Shown here in pieces: positions 47,176 to 56,680 of a DNA stretch of 64,000 nt. Position numbers and translations under genes: made by a program. Where the stretch lies: contig CM051026.1 of the NCBI GenBank assembly GCA_027627225.1, positions 5,386,415 through 5,450,414 of the forward strand, given 5' to 3'. Source of the stretch: Congeria kusceri. Taxonomy: Eukaryota > Mollusca > Bivalvia > Myida > Dreissenidae. Below the pieces are notes generated by a model that saw nothing but the letters and a program-made list of their open reading frames with translations, did not search any database and was not told the origin of the DNA. The number at the start of each line of letters is the position of its first letter. Position 1 is the stretch's first letter.

Positions 47176-47959
47176 TGTTGCGGGTCAGGCTGACTGGCTT
47201 TCGCGGTGACTCCTGTGAGGCTCAGTGTTGGTTATTCTGGGATGTTACCGAGGTTGCTGCTGATGCTACTGGTGTATCTTCTAGCAATGCTGCTGCTGCT
47301 GTTCCCAGTAATGCCGCCGTCGCTCCTTATACTGTAGCTGTTGGCACAGCTGCTCTGATGATGATCTGGCTGCTAACGCTGCTGCTGCTAGTGCCTTTGT
47401 TGCTGCCACTGCTACGGCTAGTGCTTTTGCTGCTGATAATGATGACTTTGCTGCTAACACTTCTAGTGTTGATGCTGGTTATTATGTTTGTGTCGCTATT
47501 GTTGTTGTTACTTTGCTGTTAAATTGATGTTGTGAATGGTTGCGAGCGATTGCTGTTGTTAATGACTCCAACTTATAGGGTTAAAATAAAGAAGAGTCAG
47601 AATATAACGTTCTACAAGTTTATTTGGGCCTTAGTAGAGTATGTTATTCAGCAAATAATGTACGATGCTATAATGCCAAATCTTAGCACAATGTAACCTA
47701 CTACTCTAACAGATGAAAGTATTACAATTGTCGAAAAGTGGTCAATTCTGCACAAAGGCTAATATATTCTGATCAATTTGTATTTAGAAAATTATTTATC
47801 ATATGCAATATATCAAATTCTTAATAGGTTAAGATATGACGCGCACCTAAGTACTGACCTTCGAAAATACCCAAGTTCTAAGTGTCAGCAAAAATGGACA
47901 AACGAGATGGAGTTTGCCTTAAGAAAATTAGTCGGAGTCCTCGCACGAACGCGTGCAGG

Positions 47960-47968
47960 CTATTTATA
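47960..47968 (-). promoter_or_regulatory. TATA box in 3' LTR
   Basis: TATAAATAG on the minus strand. In this LTR it would drive readthrough leftward into flanking DNA. Confidence 0.65.
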
Positions 47969-47980
47969 CTAGGACAGAGC

Positions 47981-48062
47981 GCAACATGTTGCATTGTGGC
48001 ATGCAACAGGTTGCGTTGCGGCATGCAACATGTTGCACTGTGGCATGCAACACGTCGCACGC
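47981..48062. promoter_or_regulatory. U3 palindromic 22-bp repeats (3' LTR)
   Basis: Three to four imperfect 22-bp units such as 'gcatgcaacatgttgcactgtg', each containing the palindromes gcatgc and aacatgtt, directly upstream of the TATA box. This is an enhancer-like arrangement; the binding factor is unknown. Confidence 0.55.
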
Positions 48063-48267
48063 CACACAGGTGCATGCAGCACTTTTTGTTGCATGACGCA
48101 GCATATTGTGGCAGCTAGGTGCGCGTCAAGTACAACGGCTGTTACTAAAGATAACACTCAGTTATGTTTATAAAACTCACTTAGACGTACAATAAAGTAC
48201 ATTTTAAATCTAAAACACACCTGAAATCTACTTTGATTAAACATCTTTTCGTTATTTAGAAGTGTCA

Positions 48268-48312
48268 ACCGGAAGTAAACAAACCAGTTTCTATGTAACG
48301 ACAAGATGGCTG
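48268..48312 (+). promoter_or_regulatory. ETS and YY1 motifs on the antisense strand (3' LTR)
   Basis: Plus strand ACCGGAAGT (48268-48276), a full ETS/GABP-type site, and CAAGATGGC (48302-48310), a YY1-type site. In animals this pair is typical of TATA-less promoters with a start near the YY1 site. The orientation is opposite to gag-pol. Confidence 0.45.
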
Positions 48313-48438
48313 ACTAGAGAAAATCGAAAGAACGCTGTGAAAGTATTAACTCAACAAACATACACACAAATCATTTCAGACGTAAACTACCTAGCCGTTT
48401 TGTGGATAAACATACACTCTATCGAAATAAACTGACAA

Positions 48439-48573
48439 ATGGTAAGAATTGTATCTAAGAAAAGAATCAAGCGTATGAATAAAATGGGCTTCGCAGGAAA
48501 TGGTGACAAAGCATTGGATAGTTTACGTTTAGTACAACAAATAGATGAATTACTGGCGAAACATATGCATTAA
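48439..48573 (+). CDS. 44-codon antisense ORF in 3' LTR (hypothetical)
   Basis: An ATG frame 130 bp downstream of the YY1 motif, opposite to gag-pol. The product is basic at the N-terminus (KKRIKRMNK) and amphipathic later (LDSLRLVQQIDELLAKH). Two consensus 5' splice sites follow on the same strand, at 48645 and 48688. An identical frame is in the other LTR. No family recognised; it may be chance. Confidence 0.25.
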   Translation: MVRIVSKKRIKRMNKMGFAGNGDKALDSLRLVQQIDELLAKHMH

Positions 48574-48743
48574 GTAGATCGTTTCGTTGATATATTGAGA
48601 AACGACTGCATAATCCTTGTGGTACAGCCAGTGTCTATACGAAAGTAAGTATTAACACTTCAGACTATCAAAGGACAAGTTTAAAAGGTAAGTAATTTAG
48701 TATTTACAATTAAATTTCATCCAACTCATGTTGACTCTCAACA

Positions 48744-48759
48744 TTACCCCTCAGTTTCT
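48744..48759 (-). promoter_or_regulatory. Polypurine-tract-like sequence
   Basis: Minus strand AGAAACTGAGGGGTAA immediately upstream of the 3' LTR. Purine-rich with a GAGGGG core, at the position expected for plus-strand priming, but interrupted by pyrimidines. Confidence 0.5.
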
Positions 48760-49475
48760 ATGGCTAAACTCCGATAGCCATATTACAAAACAAATGTCAA
48801 TATTGATATAATTATTTGAGGGTCTATATAAACAACCAACTACAAGTTAAACTACAGTAACTTTTAAACACAATAAATCATCTAGAATGTCTTATTAAGA
48901 CTTAACAAAAAATTATTAACAACTCAAAATGTTCACACCTAAATCTTCCAAACACACGTTAAAAAATAACTGCCAGGCAACAATTTACATCCATTAATTA
49001 AATGCATGAATATGCTTGCTTTTAGAGTATAAATACTTTTAGTATATTAATTCAAATAAATAAAGATTTTAAATTAAACCACTTCAAAAAACACTTACAA
49101 CAATGTTTTCTTGTGCAAAGTCACAACACCTATCAAATTTATCCAAGCCGAACAATATTGACAAATTCACACATAAGATATGTGAATATGCTTGGTTCAC
49201 AGCAAATAAATTTGAAATAACAATACATCTAAAAATAAATAACCGTTTATGTACAATTATTTTCTAATGTTAATGTCCACAACATCAGACTAATTTATGG
49301 ATCATGTTTCTATGCTATAACTTTTCAGCATGGCTTAGGCAATAGTTTCTGACAGTCTAGTGATATACATTACCAAGTTGATATTTCTTAACACTTAAAG
49401 AGACTAGTACATCAATTAGTTTAATTTGTTAAATTTGTTTCAATTATTACTGCAAGATTGTTTTACTAGATCAGT
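48760..49475 (-). other. Element 3' untranslated region
   Basis: About 700 bp of AT-rich sequence between the ORF3 stop and the purine tract. No frame of note. A minus-strand TGTAAGT donor-like site lies near 49095. Confidence 0.5.
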
Positions 49476-50627
49476 CTATCTCCTGTTATTAAAATTCTCC
49501 TTATCTTCCAGCAGTCGTGGCCTCTTCGGAATGGATTCATCAGCCCTGCCCCGCTGCCTCGTATCCGCCGCAATCCGCCCCACGGACCTCTCCATTCTGT
49601 CGATCATGGTTGACGTCTTTGACAGGGTCCGCTCCACGTCCCTCATGGCCCTGGTATTCCTGTCTAGGGCATCCGAAAGTTTGGCGAATCCAGCCTCGAG
49701 TACAGATGTGATGCCGTTGATAAGCAGTGTGGCATTCACTTCAAATGGCATTGGTGTGTCAGTCTGCGCACTGCTTTCCTTGGAACTTGATTTTCTGGCT
49801 GGAGCTTCCTTTTCAGGGGTCAGTGGCAGAATCATATTGTCGTCGAGAAACAGTGTGTCTGCTAGGTCAAAGACTGGTGTTGTTGGCCTGTGCACTGGTT
49901 TACAAGGTGGTGTATGCAGGTTTTCTCGCAGGGGTGTGGTGTTACGTGTGTAGATGTTACTGCTGGGTGGAGGTGTGATGGTAGTGGTTCTCACTGAATT
50001 GACGCTACTGGCTGGCGAGCTGCTAGTCGTTATTGCGGATGATTTTGATGGCCGTACAACACGGGGTCTCATAGTTGTTGGAGCTGGAGAAACTTCAGCT
50101 GGACAAACTGTTCCGGGGAAGTTTGCGGTTGATATTTGATCACCCATCCCTGGATGAAACGGATCATACTCTGGAATCTTCTTCCTAAATGATAAATTGG
50201 CTAACACCTCTGGTGTGACTCTTATTCCTACTAGACCATCATCATTATACTCTTCCTCGTTTTCACTTGCTAGCGAGTCATGGACTACAGTCACCTTGTG
50301 ATCCGTTTCATACTTTGTTGCCTCTCTGTAGTCAGTTCCTTCCGCTACAGGCTTTGGGTTGGCGTTGTGGCCAAGGAAGCGCGTCTGATCATTGGTTTCA
50401 CCGGCCAAGACTGCATGCTTTGAATAGTTAGTTACATGCTTTTGTAGAGCATCTCTAGTCGTGCAACGGAACATGCACAGCGTGCAGTAAAAGGGGGCCT
50501 GGTCCAGGGCTATGTGATGCTTGTATATGTGCGAGACCATCCGATACTTCTCAGTCACCCTTATGTTTCCGGATTTCGCGCAGTGCAAACAGACGAACTG
50601 CCTCCTCCTGGCCTTACGGACATCCAT
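49476..50627 (-). CDS. ORF3: two-finger C2H2 protein in env position
   Basis: A 383-residue frame starting at ATG in strong context (GCCATGG), 151 bp after the pol stop. The N-terminus has two Cys/His fingers: C13-x2-C16 with H33 and H37/H38, and C48-x2-C51-x12-H64-x6-H71. Then come an acidic linker (LASENEEEYND), a Pro/Ser/Thr-rich middle (residues ~180-250), a probable coiled coil (~300-355, with heptad-like LEAGFAKLSDALDRNTRAM) and a basic end (PKRPRLLEDKENFNNRR) that could be a nuclear signal. There is no signal peptide or transmembrane segment, so it is not an envelope. A 3' splice-site-like TATTTCCAG|GG sits six bases before the ATG, which suggests expression from a spliced mRNA; no matching donor in frame was found. 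Function unknown; a nucleic-acid-binding accessory protein is my inference. Confidence 0.8.
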   Translation of the reverse strand: MDVRKARRRQFVCLHCAKSGNIRVTEKYRMVSHIYKHHIALDQAPFYCTLCMFRCTTRDALQKHVTNYSKHAVLAGETNDQTRFLGHNANPKPVAEGTDYREATKYETDHKVTVVHDSLASENEEEYNDDGLVGIRVTPEVLANLSFRKKIPEYDPFHPGMGDQISTANFPGTVCPAEVSPAPTTMRPRVVRPSKSSAITTSSSPASSVNSVRTTTITPPPSSNIYTRNTTPLRENLHTPPCKPVHRPTTPVFDLADTLFLDDNMILPLTPEKEAPARKSSSKESSAQTDTPMPFEVNATLLINGITSVLEAGFAKLSDALDRNTRAMRDVERTLSKTSTMIDRMERSVGRIAADTRQRGRADESIPKRPRLLEDKENFNNRR

Positions 50628-50778
50628 GGCTCCCTGGAAATATATTTAAAAAACTGGTTCAAACAACGGCCTTGATGTTGTGTATCGTTGACATGCGAGG
50701 AGACGGGGAGAAAAAAAAAGAATGTAGCTGGAGCCTCATGACTGTTAGATCTGTTGGATGCTGAATTGTGTTTGAAAT

Positions 50779-53700
50779 TTAGTGTTGCATTGTGTTTGGT
50801 TCTGTTCTCAGTCGTTTAGAAGCTTTTATCAACCAGTTAGGTCTCTGATTTCCTTCGTACTTCTTGATCTTGTCGTGATGGGCCATCCGGAAATCACCTT
50901 TGCCATTAAGCTGTATCTTATAGGTAATTGGTGACGTTTTACCCATGACCAAATATGGCCCATCAAATGCCTTTTCCAGCTTTTGTGTAACACCGACCTT
51001 TCTTGATTCATGCAGGAGCCATACGGCATCCCCAATGCTGTATGTGGAAAATGATGACTTAACGTCATATGCCTCTTTGCTTCGTTTCGCACATGCTTTC
51101 ATATGTTTACGTGCAACTTCATGTGCCTTTTGCATGCACGACTTGATGATACCGACATGCTTTGCCTCAGATACAGGATCTTTGTTCTGTCTATGACCAT
51201 AAACTAGATCTGCAGGGACCCTAATCTCCCGTCCAAGACACATTAAATTTGGTGTAAGACCGGTGGCTTCATGCGGCGTAGACCTGTAGGCCCCTGCCAG
51301 ACATCCCAGGTACAAGTCCCATTCGTCTTGGTCGACCAGGTAAGCTTTTATCATTTTCACCAAAGTTCTATTGAAGCGCTCGGTCTGTCCATTACCTTTT
51401 GGGTTCCTTGGTGTGGTGCGAGTCTTTCTTATCTCAAATAATTTGCATAAAGCTTGAAAAATGCTGCTTTCGAATGTTGACCCCATATCTGTGTGGATTG
51501 ACAATGGTGCGCCCCATCTAGCGATGAATTCATTTGCAATCTTCATTGCACATTCGTCGGCATTTTGGGTTGGGACTGCAACTACTTCAACATACTTTGT
51601 GAAGTGGTCAGTCCCCACCATGATGTACCTATTACCCCTCTCTGTCATTGGTAATGGTCCTAAAAAGTCAACGGCTAGGGTGTCCCAAGGTGCACCACTA
51701 GGTAAATGGCCCATAGGAGCCCTAGGTGCCTTTTGTGGCCTTTTGTCGCATGCGCAGGTATCACAAGCCTTTACGTATAGTTTTACGTCTTCCTTTAAAT
51801 TGAACCAGAAAAACTGGCGTAAAATCTTTTGCCTGGTCTTCTTGATCCCTAAATGGCCTGACATTATGTTATTATGTGCCATGTGTATTACTTCGTCTTT
51901 CAAATCGGCTGGCGCGATGATCTGCACATACTCCCCTGTGCCGTTTTCTTTCTTGAATTGTTTACATAAAACCCCATCTTCTGTGCAAAGCTGTTCCCAG
52001 AGGGCCCAGTAATATCTTGCTGCCGCGCTTTTACAGGCCATTTCGTCTGGGATCGGCTTTTCTCCCTTTATCTTGGCTTGTTTTATCATTTGAATGTCGG
52101 GGTCTGCATCTTGTTTTTCAGACAATTCTTTTGCGGTGAGCTTTTGGAACCAGGGTTGAACCGTACTTCTTGTTTCAACAGCTCTCAATTTTTCAGTTTC
52201 TATTTCAGCGTGAGTGTTTTTAACGACATGAACTGCTGACTTCATCAGTTCAGCCCTGCGTTGACACTTATTGCATGGTCCACAAGGCAATGGTTCGCTT
52301 GTGTCGAGTTGGTCGCATTCGCAGTCCCTTGGTGCTTCACATCTTGACAGGGCATCACAATGAGGCTGGCGTTTACCAGGTCGGTACTCTATTGCGAAAT
52401 GGTATGCTGCTAAAATTTCAATCCACCTTGCTATTTTACCATTAGGTTCCTTCATGCTGAACAGCCACACTAGTGCCTGATGGTCTGATCTGACTACGAA
52501 TTGTGTACCCATCAGATATTGACGGAAGTACTGGATGAAGTAGACAACCGCGAGCAACTCTCTTTCGGTCACGCAGTAGTTTCGCTCGGCCTTGTTTAAG
52601 CCACGGCTGGCGTACGCTATTACGCGTTCCCTGCCGTCTTGTATCTGCGAGAGAACTGCACCGATACCTGTGCCTGAAGCATCAACATCAAGGTAAAACA
52701 CACCACCACCATTGAGGGGGTAACCCATGACCTGTGGACTTGTTAACTGACCTTTTAAAAGTTCAAAGGCCTCTTCACAGTTATCAGTCCATACAAAGAG
52801 AGAATCTTTACGGGTCATATCAGTTAACGGTTTTGCAATCTTGGCGAAGTCCTTCACGAATCGACGATAATATGATGCTGTGGCTACAAATTGTTTTACC
52901 TGTTTCTGATTTATTGGTTGTGGCCACGATAGTATTTTAGAGGTATTCACGGGGTTAGGTTTTATGCCATCTTTGGAAACAACATGTCCCAGGAAGACGA
53001 CTTCAGTCTTTAATAAGTGACACTTGTCAGGGCTTAGCTTTAAACCGGCATCCATAATTCGATGAAGGACCTCATCAACTCTCGCAATGTTTTGTTCGAG
53101 TGTAGCACCGAAGACAATAATGTCGTCGACATAGATTAAACATGTTTGCCATTGCAGGCCCTGCAGAACCAGCTCCATTGTTCGCTGGAAAGTGCTGCCA
53201 CTGTTGTTAAGTCCAAAAGGCATACGTGTCATCTCGTAGAGCCCATACTTGCAGGTGAATGCTGTCTTCGGAATATCCTCCCTCTTCACGGGTATCTGGA
53301 AGTACCCGCTTGTCAAGTCAAAGCTGCTGAAATAAGCTGAGCCTGCTACCGCATCCAGACAGTCTTGAGTCCTTGGCAAAGGAAACCCATCAGGCTTGAC
53401 TACTGCATTCAGTTTTCTGTAGTCCACGCAGGGTCGAACAGCACCAGATTTTTTTCTTACGAAAACTATCGGGCTGGCCCATGGTGACGTGCTTTTCTGT
53501 ATGACTCCCTTTTTCAAAAGATCATCTATTGCAGATTTCTCTTCTTCGGCGAACGCGAGAGGTACGCGCCGTGGCCTTTGCTTAATCGGCTTAGCATCTC
53601 CTGTGTCTATTTGGTGTTCTGCCAGACTGCTAAGCCCTACGTCCCATTCATTCTTTGAGAACGCCTCACTAAATTTGCATAACAAAGCCGCTACGGTACG

Positions 53701-54699
53701 CTGTTCTTCGTCGTCCTTGCCATCAACGGACTTTTCGTATAAGTTTTTAAGATGATCGGGTACCGGTTGGTCCATGAACTCACTTAATCTTGCAGATGTT
53801 AAAACATTGCTAGTTGTGTTAATTTTCCTCAGCTTGTCGTGCTTGTGTTTTACTTCTATGCATTCTTTTTCAGCGATGACGCTGACAACCCTCTCGATCG
53901 GCTCTGCTCTCCCAACGTCAGCATCTTGCTTCAGCGTGACCTCAACATCCGTCGGGTTCAAGACTCTGACCTTGCAGGTTGACAGCTTGTTGACATCAAC
54001 AAGCGTCGAGGCCATGACCAGCTGGTACTTGTCTTTGAAGGTATCACTAGGCTCTACTACATAATCTCCTGTCTCTAAATTATCATCAGACTCTTCTCTT
54101 TCTACGTAGACGTCCACTAGTGCTTCTGTTAACCCTGGGATCTTTACATCATCAGCCACTGTCACTCTCCGGGAGCACTTCTCTCTACCAATCTGGAAAA
54201 TGGGGATCTGTTTGCCATCCAACAAAATCTTGTTTTCACTTAACATGATGTCAGCTGGTCCTTGACCGCTGCCCATCAATACATCGTATCCGAGCAAAGC
54301 CTCGTCCTCGATATCGGCTACGATAACCTCATTAATAAATTTGTGTGGCCCCAATGACAATTCAAATTCACCTTTTCCGACCTCAGGTACATGCGCACCC
54401 CCTGCACCTACTAAACATGCAGACCTTACTAACTTAGGTTGCATTTTACTAGGTATTTTATCATATGCTCTCCTGGAGATGACAGTTCGGGATGCCCCAG
54501 TATCAGCTGTAAAAACCAATGGCATTCCATTTACAGCCCCATGGACGTATACACCATCTGCAAGAGATCGTTTTACTTTTCGCAAAGACTCTGCTAAAGA
54601 ACACTGGTCATTTGCTGTCTCCACATTCTGGCCGCCTTCTATATGTACCTGGACCTCCCTTTGGCCGCAAGGGCTGGTCCCCTGTAGTTTAAAGGTTTC
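50779..54699 (-). CDS. pol: pol polyprotein: protease, reverse transcriptase, RNase H, integrase
   Basis: The frame opens at 54699, overlaps the end of gag by about 60 nt and is -1 relative to it. There is no early ATG, so entry by frameshift at TTTAAAC (54687-54693) is likelier than new initiation. Numbering from the GTG at 54624 (1,281 residues): aspartic protease TADTGAS with D41; RT with SSFDLTSGYFQI (~433), MPFGLNNSGSTFQ (~468) and YVDD (498-501); RNase H from YLDVDASGTG (~644), with E688 and D714 regions; integrase zinc finger H917-x6-H924 and C954-x2-C957; core D986, D1046, E1082 (DD35E); a GPY/F-like FDGPYLVMGK near 1220. A Cys-rich stretch (~762-788) separates RNase H and integrase. 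No chromodomain follows. All catalytic residues are present. Confidence 0.95.
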   Translation of the reverse strand, partial: ETFKLQGTSPCGQREVQVHIEGGQNVETANDQCSLAESLRKVKRSLADGVYVHGAVNGMPLVFTADTGASRTVISRRAYDKIPSKMQPKLVRSACLVGAGGAHVPEVGKGEFELSLGPHKFINEVIVADIEDEALLGYDVLMGSGQGPADIMLSENKILLDGKQIPIFQIGREKCSRRVTVADDVKIPGLTEALVDVYVEREESDDNLETGDYVVEPSDTFKDKYQLVMASTLVDVNKLSTCKVRVLNPTDVEVTLKQDADVGRAEPIERVVSVIAEKECIEVKHKHDKLRKINTTSNVLTSARLSEFMDQPVPDHLKNLYEKSVDGKDDEEQRTVAALLCKFSEAFSKNEWDVGLSSLAEHQIDTGDAKPIKQRPRRVPLAFAEEEKSAIDDLLKKGVIQKSTSPWASPIVFVRKKSGAVRPCVDYRKLNAVVKPDGFPLPRTQDCLDAVAGSAYFSSFDLTSGYFQIPVKREDIPKTAFTCKYGLYEMTRMPFGLNNSGSTFQRTMELVLQGLQWQTCLIYVDDIIVFGATLEQNIARVDEVLHRIMDAGLKLSPDKCHLLKTEVVFLGHVVSKDGIKPNPVNTSKILSWPQPINQKQVKQFVATASYYRRFVKDFAKIAKPLTDMTRKDSLFVWTDNCEEAFELLKGQLTSPQVMGYPLNGGGVFYLDVDASGTGIGAVLSQIQDGRERVIAYASRGLNKAERNYCVTERELLAVVYFIQYFRQYLMGTQFVVRSDHQALVWLFSMKEPNGKIARWIEILAAYHFAIEYRPGKRQPHCDALSRCEAPRDCECDQLDTSEPLPCGPCNKCQRRAELMKSAVHVVKNTHAEIETEKLRAVETRSTVQPWFQKLTAKELSEKQDADPDIQMIKQAKIKGEKPIPDEMACKSAAARYYWALWEQLCTEDGVLCKQFKKENGTGEYVQIIAPADLKDEVIHMAHNNIMSGHLGIKKTRQKILRQFFWFNLKEDVKLYVKACDTCACDKRPQKAPRAPMGHLPSGAPWDTLAVDFLGPLPMTERGNRYIMVGTDHFTKYVEVVAVPTQNADECAMKIANEFIARWGAPLSIHTDMGSTFESSIFQALCKLFEIRKTRTTPRNPKGNGQTERFNRTLVKMIKAYLVDQDEWDLYLGCLAGAYRSTPHEATGLTPNLMCLGREIRVPADLVYGHRQNKDPVSEAKHVGIIKSCMQKAHEVARKHMKACAKRSKEAYDVKSSFSTYSIGDAVWLLHESRKVGVTQKLEKAFDGPYLVMGKTSPITYKIQLNGKGDFRMAHHDKIKKYEGNQRPNWLIKASKRLRTEPNTMQH

Positions 54700-56156
54700 T
54701 CATCACTTGCTTGTTTTGGACTAGCTTCTTGTTCTATTTTGTTGTTTTCCTTCTTCTCTGGACATTCGCGTGCGAAATGCCCGAGTTTATGACAACTGAA
54801 ACATTCGACATCTGTCTTCTTCTTTAACTGACGACTTTCGCCGTATGTTGCTTGTTTATTCTCTAACTTGTCAAGGCGTTTCAATATTTCAGTCAAGAGC
54901 TTATATTGATCACCTGGCTTATTTGCATTTCTGGTGTATCTGTTGTCATTTTTATTATCTCCGCCGTTTGGTTTGCTTTGTGTTCCAGGTAGTCCTCTGG
55001 TGTTTGAACGGCGCCCGAAGTTCTCATCTTCTCGTACGGTCCGAGCAAACTTTCTACGACGTTCTAGGTCTTGCGATTTGCGAACTTCGTTGAACGTGAC
55101 TGCATAGTACACCGCTTCATCAAGAGTTGTTGGTTCTTTGTGGAACTCGATTTCAAACCGTACTTCCTCATCACGCAGACCGTCCAAGAATCTTCGCACC
55201 AGGTCTTCATCTCTGGTCTTCTTGTCTCTATGCGAATGTGCCTTGTCGTATAACTCTCTCAAGTTTGCGGCATAATCTTCTACTGATTCGCCTTGTCGTT
55301 GGTACCGGTGCGCAAACTTTGAAGCATACGATTTAGCTGTTTCGATGACCCTAAATCGACTGTTCAACTCGCGTACCAAAGCATGGTAATCATTCAACGT
55401 ATCTGGGGGAAGTTGTGTGAATACGAATTGTGCTGCTTGACCTTCCAACCGAGGTAATATCTGGTCAATCCTCGTGTCCTCGTCCCATCCATAGCGCATA
55501 GCTATTGCGTCAAATCTAGAGATCCAGACTTGCCAATCTTCCTTTCCTGTAAAGGGAGATATCTTAACTTGGTCCGAATTTGACATTCTGTACCCACGCC
55601 TGCGATACTGGTCTGAAGTCAGCTGCGCTTGGTGATAGCGGCCATCTTGTGTATGTCCTTGGTCAAATTGGTTGTGACTGCTATTATTATGGGGCATCGA
55701 CTGATTCTGATTCCGGTCTCTGAATGACCCCTCTGACCTTCCATAGAAAGGCGGTGCCATTGCCGACAGGTTAGAGTTGTGCTCCTTACTGGCATCACCT
55801 GCACTGCACTGATTTTGTATAACAGAATGGCTTTCAGGAGGCTGCACGTTCTGTTGGTGGTCTACTGGTTGGACTTGTGTGCGTTCATTTTCTTTCATGC
55901 GCTGCAGTTCTTTTACTAAGTCTTTAAGTATAAGTGTCAAGTTGTCTAATTTATCAGTGGTGGCTTGGTTTGATTTGTGCATTTCTTCTCTTGTCAAGAG
56001 TCGGTCATCGACTCTTGATGCTTGCGATACGGTGTCGAACTCCGACTCAGTATGACAAAGTGATGTGTTCTTACTGTTGAGCTGAGTCTCCGCTTCACTG
56101 TACCTCCTCTCCGCAACAGTTTTGAACATAACTTCGTGGTCACTATCATCCTCCAT
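54639..56156 (-). CDS. gag: gag polyprotein
   Basis: A 505-residue frame starting at ATG in good context (ACCATGG), 53 nt after the primer site. It forms the capsid and binds genomic RNA. A possible coiled coil lies at ~60-95 (DKLDNLTLILKDLVKELQRM), a Gln/Asn/Ser-rich linker at ~100-190, a Retrotrans_gag-type core at ~205-350 (WISRFDAIAMRYGWDEDTRI, RFLDGLRDEEVR), an Arg-rich basic stretch, and one CCHC zinc knuckle near the C-terminus (CFSCHKLGHFARECP; C-x2-C-x4-H-x4-C). It ends in -RSRYI after the frameshift site. Length and order suit Ty3/gypsy. Confidence 0.93.
   Translation of the reverse strand: MEDDSDHEVMFKTVAERRYSEAETQLNSKNTSLCHTESEFDTVSQASRVDDRLLTREEMHKSNQATTDKLDNLTLILKDLVKELQRMKENERTQVQPVDHQQNVQPPESHSVIQNQCSAGDASKEHNSNLSAMAPPFYGRSEGSFRDRNQNQSMPHNNSSHNQFDQGHTQDGRYHQAQLTSDQYRRRGYRMSNSDQVKISPFTGKEDWQVWISRFDAIAMRYGWDEDTRIDQILPRLEGQAAQFVFTQLPPDTLNDYHALVRELNSRFRVIETAKSYASKFAHRYQRQGESVEDYAANLRELYDKAHSHRDKKTRDEDLVRRFLDGLRDEEVRFEIEFHKEPTTLDEAVYYAVTFNEVRKSQDLERRRKFARTVREDENFGRRSNTRGLPGTQSKPNGGDNKNDNRYTRNANKPGDQYKLLTEILKRLDKLENKQATYGESRQLKKKTDVECFSCHKLGHFARECPEKKENNKIEQEASPKQASDEKPLNYRGPALAAKGRSRYI
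54651..54693 (-). promoter_or_regulatory. Programmed -1 frameshift signal (gag to pol)
   Basis: On the minus strand the gag frame reads CCT TTA AAC, giving the slippery heptamer T TTA AAC (54693-54687). A 6-nt spacer (TACAGG) is followed by a hairpin at 54680-54651: GGACC and GGTCC pair outside, CCCTT and AAGGG inside, with AG/A bulges and a 7-nt loop. A -1 slip yields TTT AAA and enters the pol frame. Confidence 0.85.
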
Positions 56157-56208
56157 GGTTATTCTCCGGACAGGGTCCGTATCACTGGATCTGTTGAAGT
56201 AGTAGCAG

Positions 56209-56226
56209 ATCCCACTTCTGACACCA
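56209..56226 (-). promoter_or_regulatory. Primer-binding site, tRNA-Leu
   Basis: The minus strand TGGTGTCAGAAGTGGGAT starts 5 nt inside the 5' LTR. Its complement ATCCCACTTCTGACACCA is the 3' end of animal tRNA-Leu as I know it, including CCA. Confidence 0.85.
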
Positions 56227-56674
56227 AAAGATGTTGCGGGTCAGGCTGGCTGGCTTTCGCGGTGACTCCTGTGAGGCTCAGTGTTGGTTATTCTGGGATG
56301 TTACCGAGGTTGCTGCTGATGCTACTGGTGTATCTTCTAGCAATGCTGCTGCTGCTGTTCCCAGTAATGCCGCCGTCGCTCCTTATACTGTAGCTGTTGG
56401 CACAGCTGCTCTGATGATGATCTGGCTGCTAACGCTGCTGCTGCTAGTGCCTTTGTTGCTGCCACTGCTACGGCTAGTGCTTTTGCTGCTGATAATGATG
56501 ACTTTGCTGCTAACACTTCTAGTGTTGATGCTGGTTATTATGTTTGTGTCGCTATTGTTGTTGTTACTTTGCTGTTAAATTGATGTTGTGAATGGTTGCG
56601 AGCGATTGCTGTTGTTAATGACTCCAACTTATAGGGTTAAAATAAAGAAGAGTCAGAATATAACGTTCTACAAG

Positions 56675-56680
56675 TTTATT
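56675..56680 (-). terminator. Polyadenylation signal AATAAA in 5' LTR (copy at 47619-47624 acts in the 3' LTR)
   Basis: AATAAA on the minus strand about 310 nt after the presumed start, so it would lie in R. The 3' LTR copy would end the genomic transcript. Confidence 0.5.

Larger units (their letters stand above)
47176..48743 (-). repeat. 3' LTR
   Basis: 1,568 bp. Identical by eye to the 5' LTR except A47193 (G at 56249) and A48694 (G at 57750). It holds the poly(A) signal AATAAA (minus, 47619-47624) and a TATA box (47960-47968). The GC/CTG-rich run at 47230-47520 gives a plus-strand leucine-rich frame with no meaning that I can support. Confidence 0.97.

Noticed and set aside
47175..48157. 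Leucine-rich and other frames in the LTRs (also at 56231-57213) as genes
   Set aside because: They arise from a CTG-rich run and palindromic repeats, and lie opposite to the element's transcription or in untranslated regions.
49476..50627. ORF3 as a retroviral-type envelope
   Set aside because: No signal peptide, furin-like site, fusion peptide or transmembrane helix; zinc-finger cysteines dominate the N-terminus.
50779..54699. Chromodomain at the pol C-terminus (chromovirus)
   Set aside because: After the GPY/F-like region the protein ends within about 60 residues with no chromodomain pattern.
49476..56075. Splicing of a gag-internal donor (minus GTAAGA at 56074) to the acceptor before ORF3 as a Gag-ORF3 fusion
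   Set aside because: The junction would be out of frame with ORF3 and no independent support exists.
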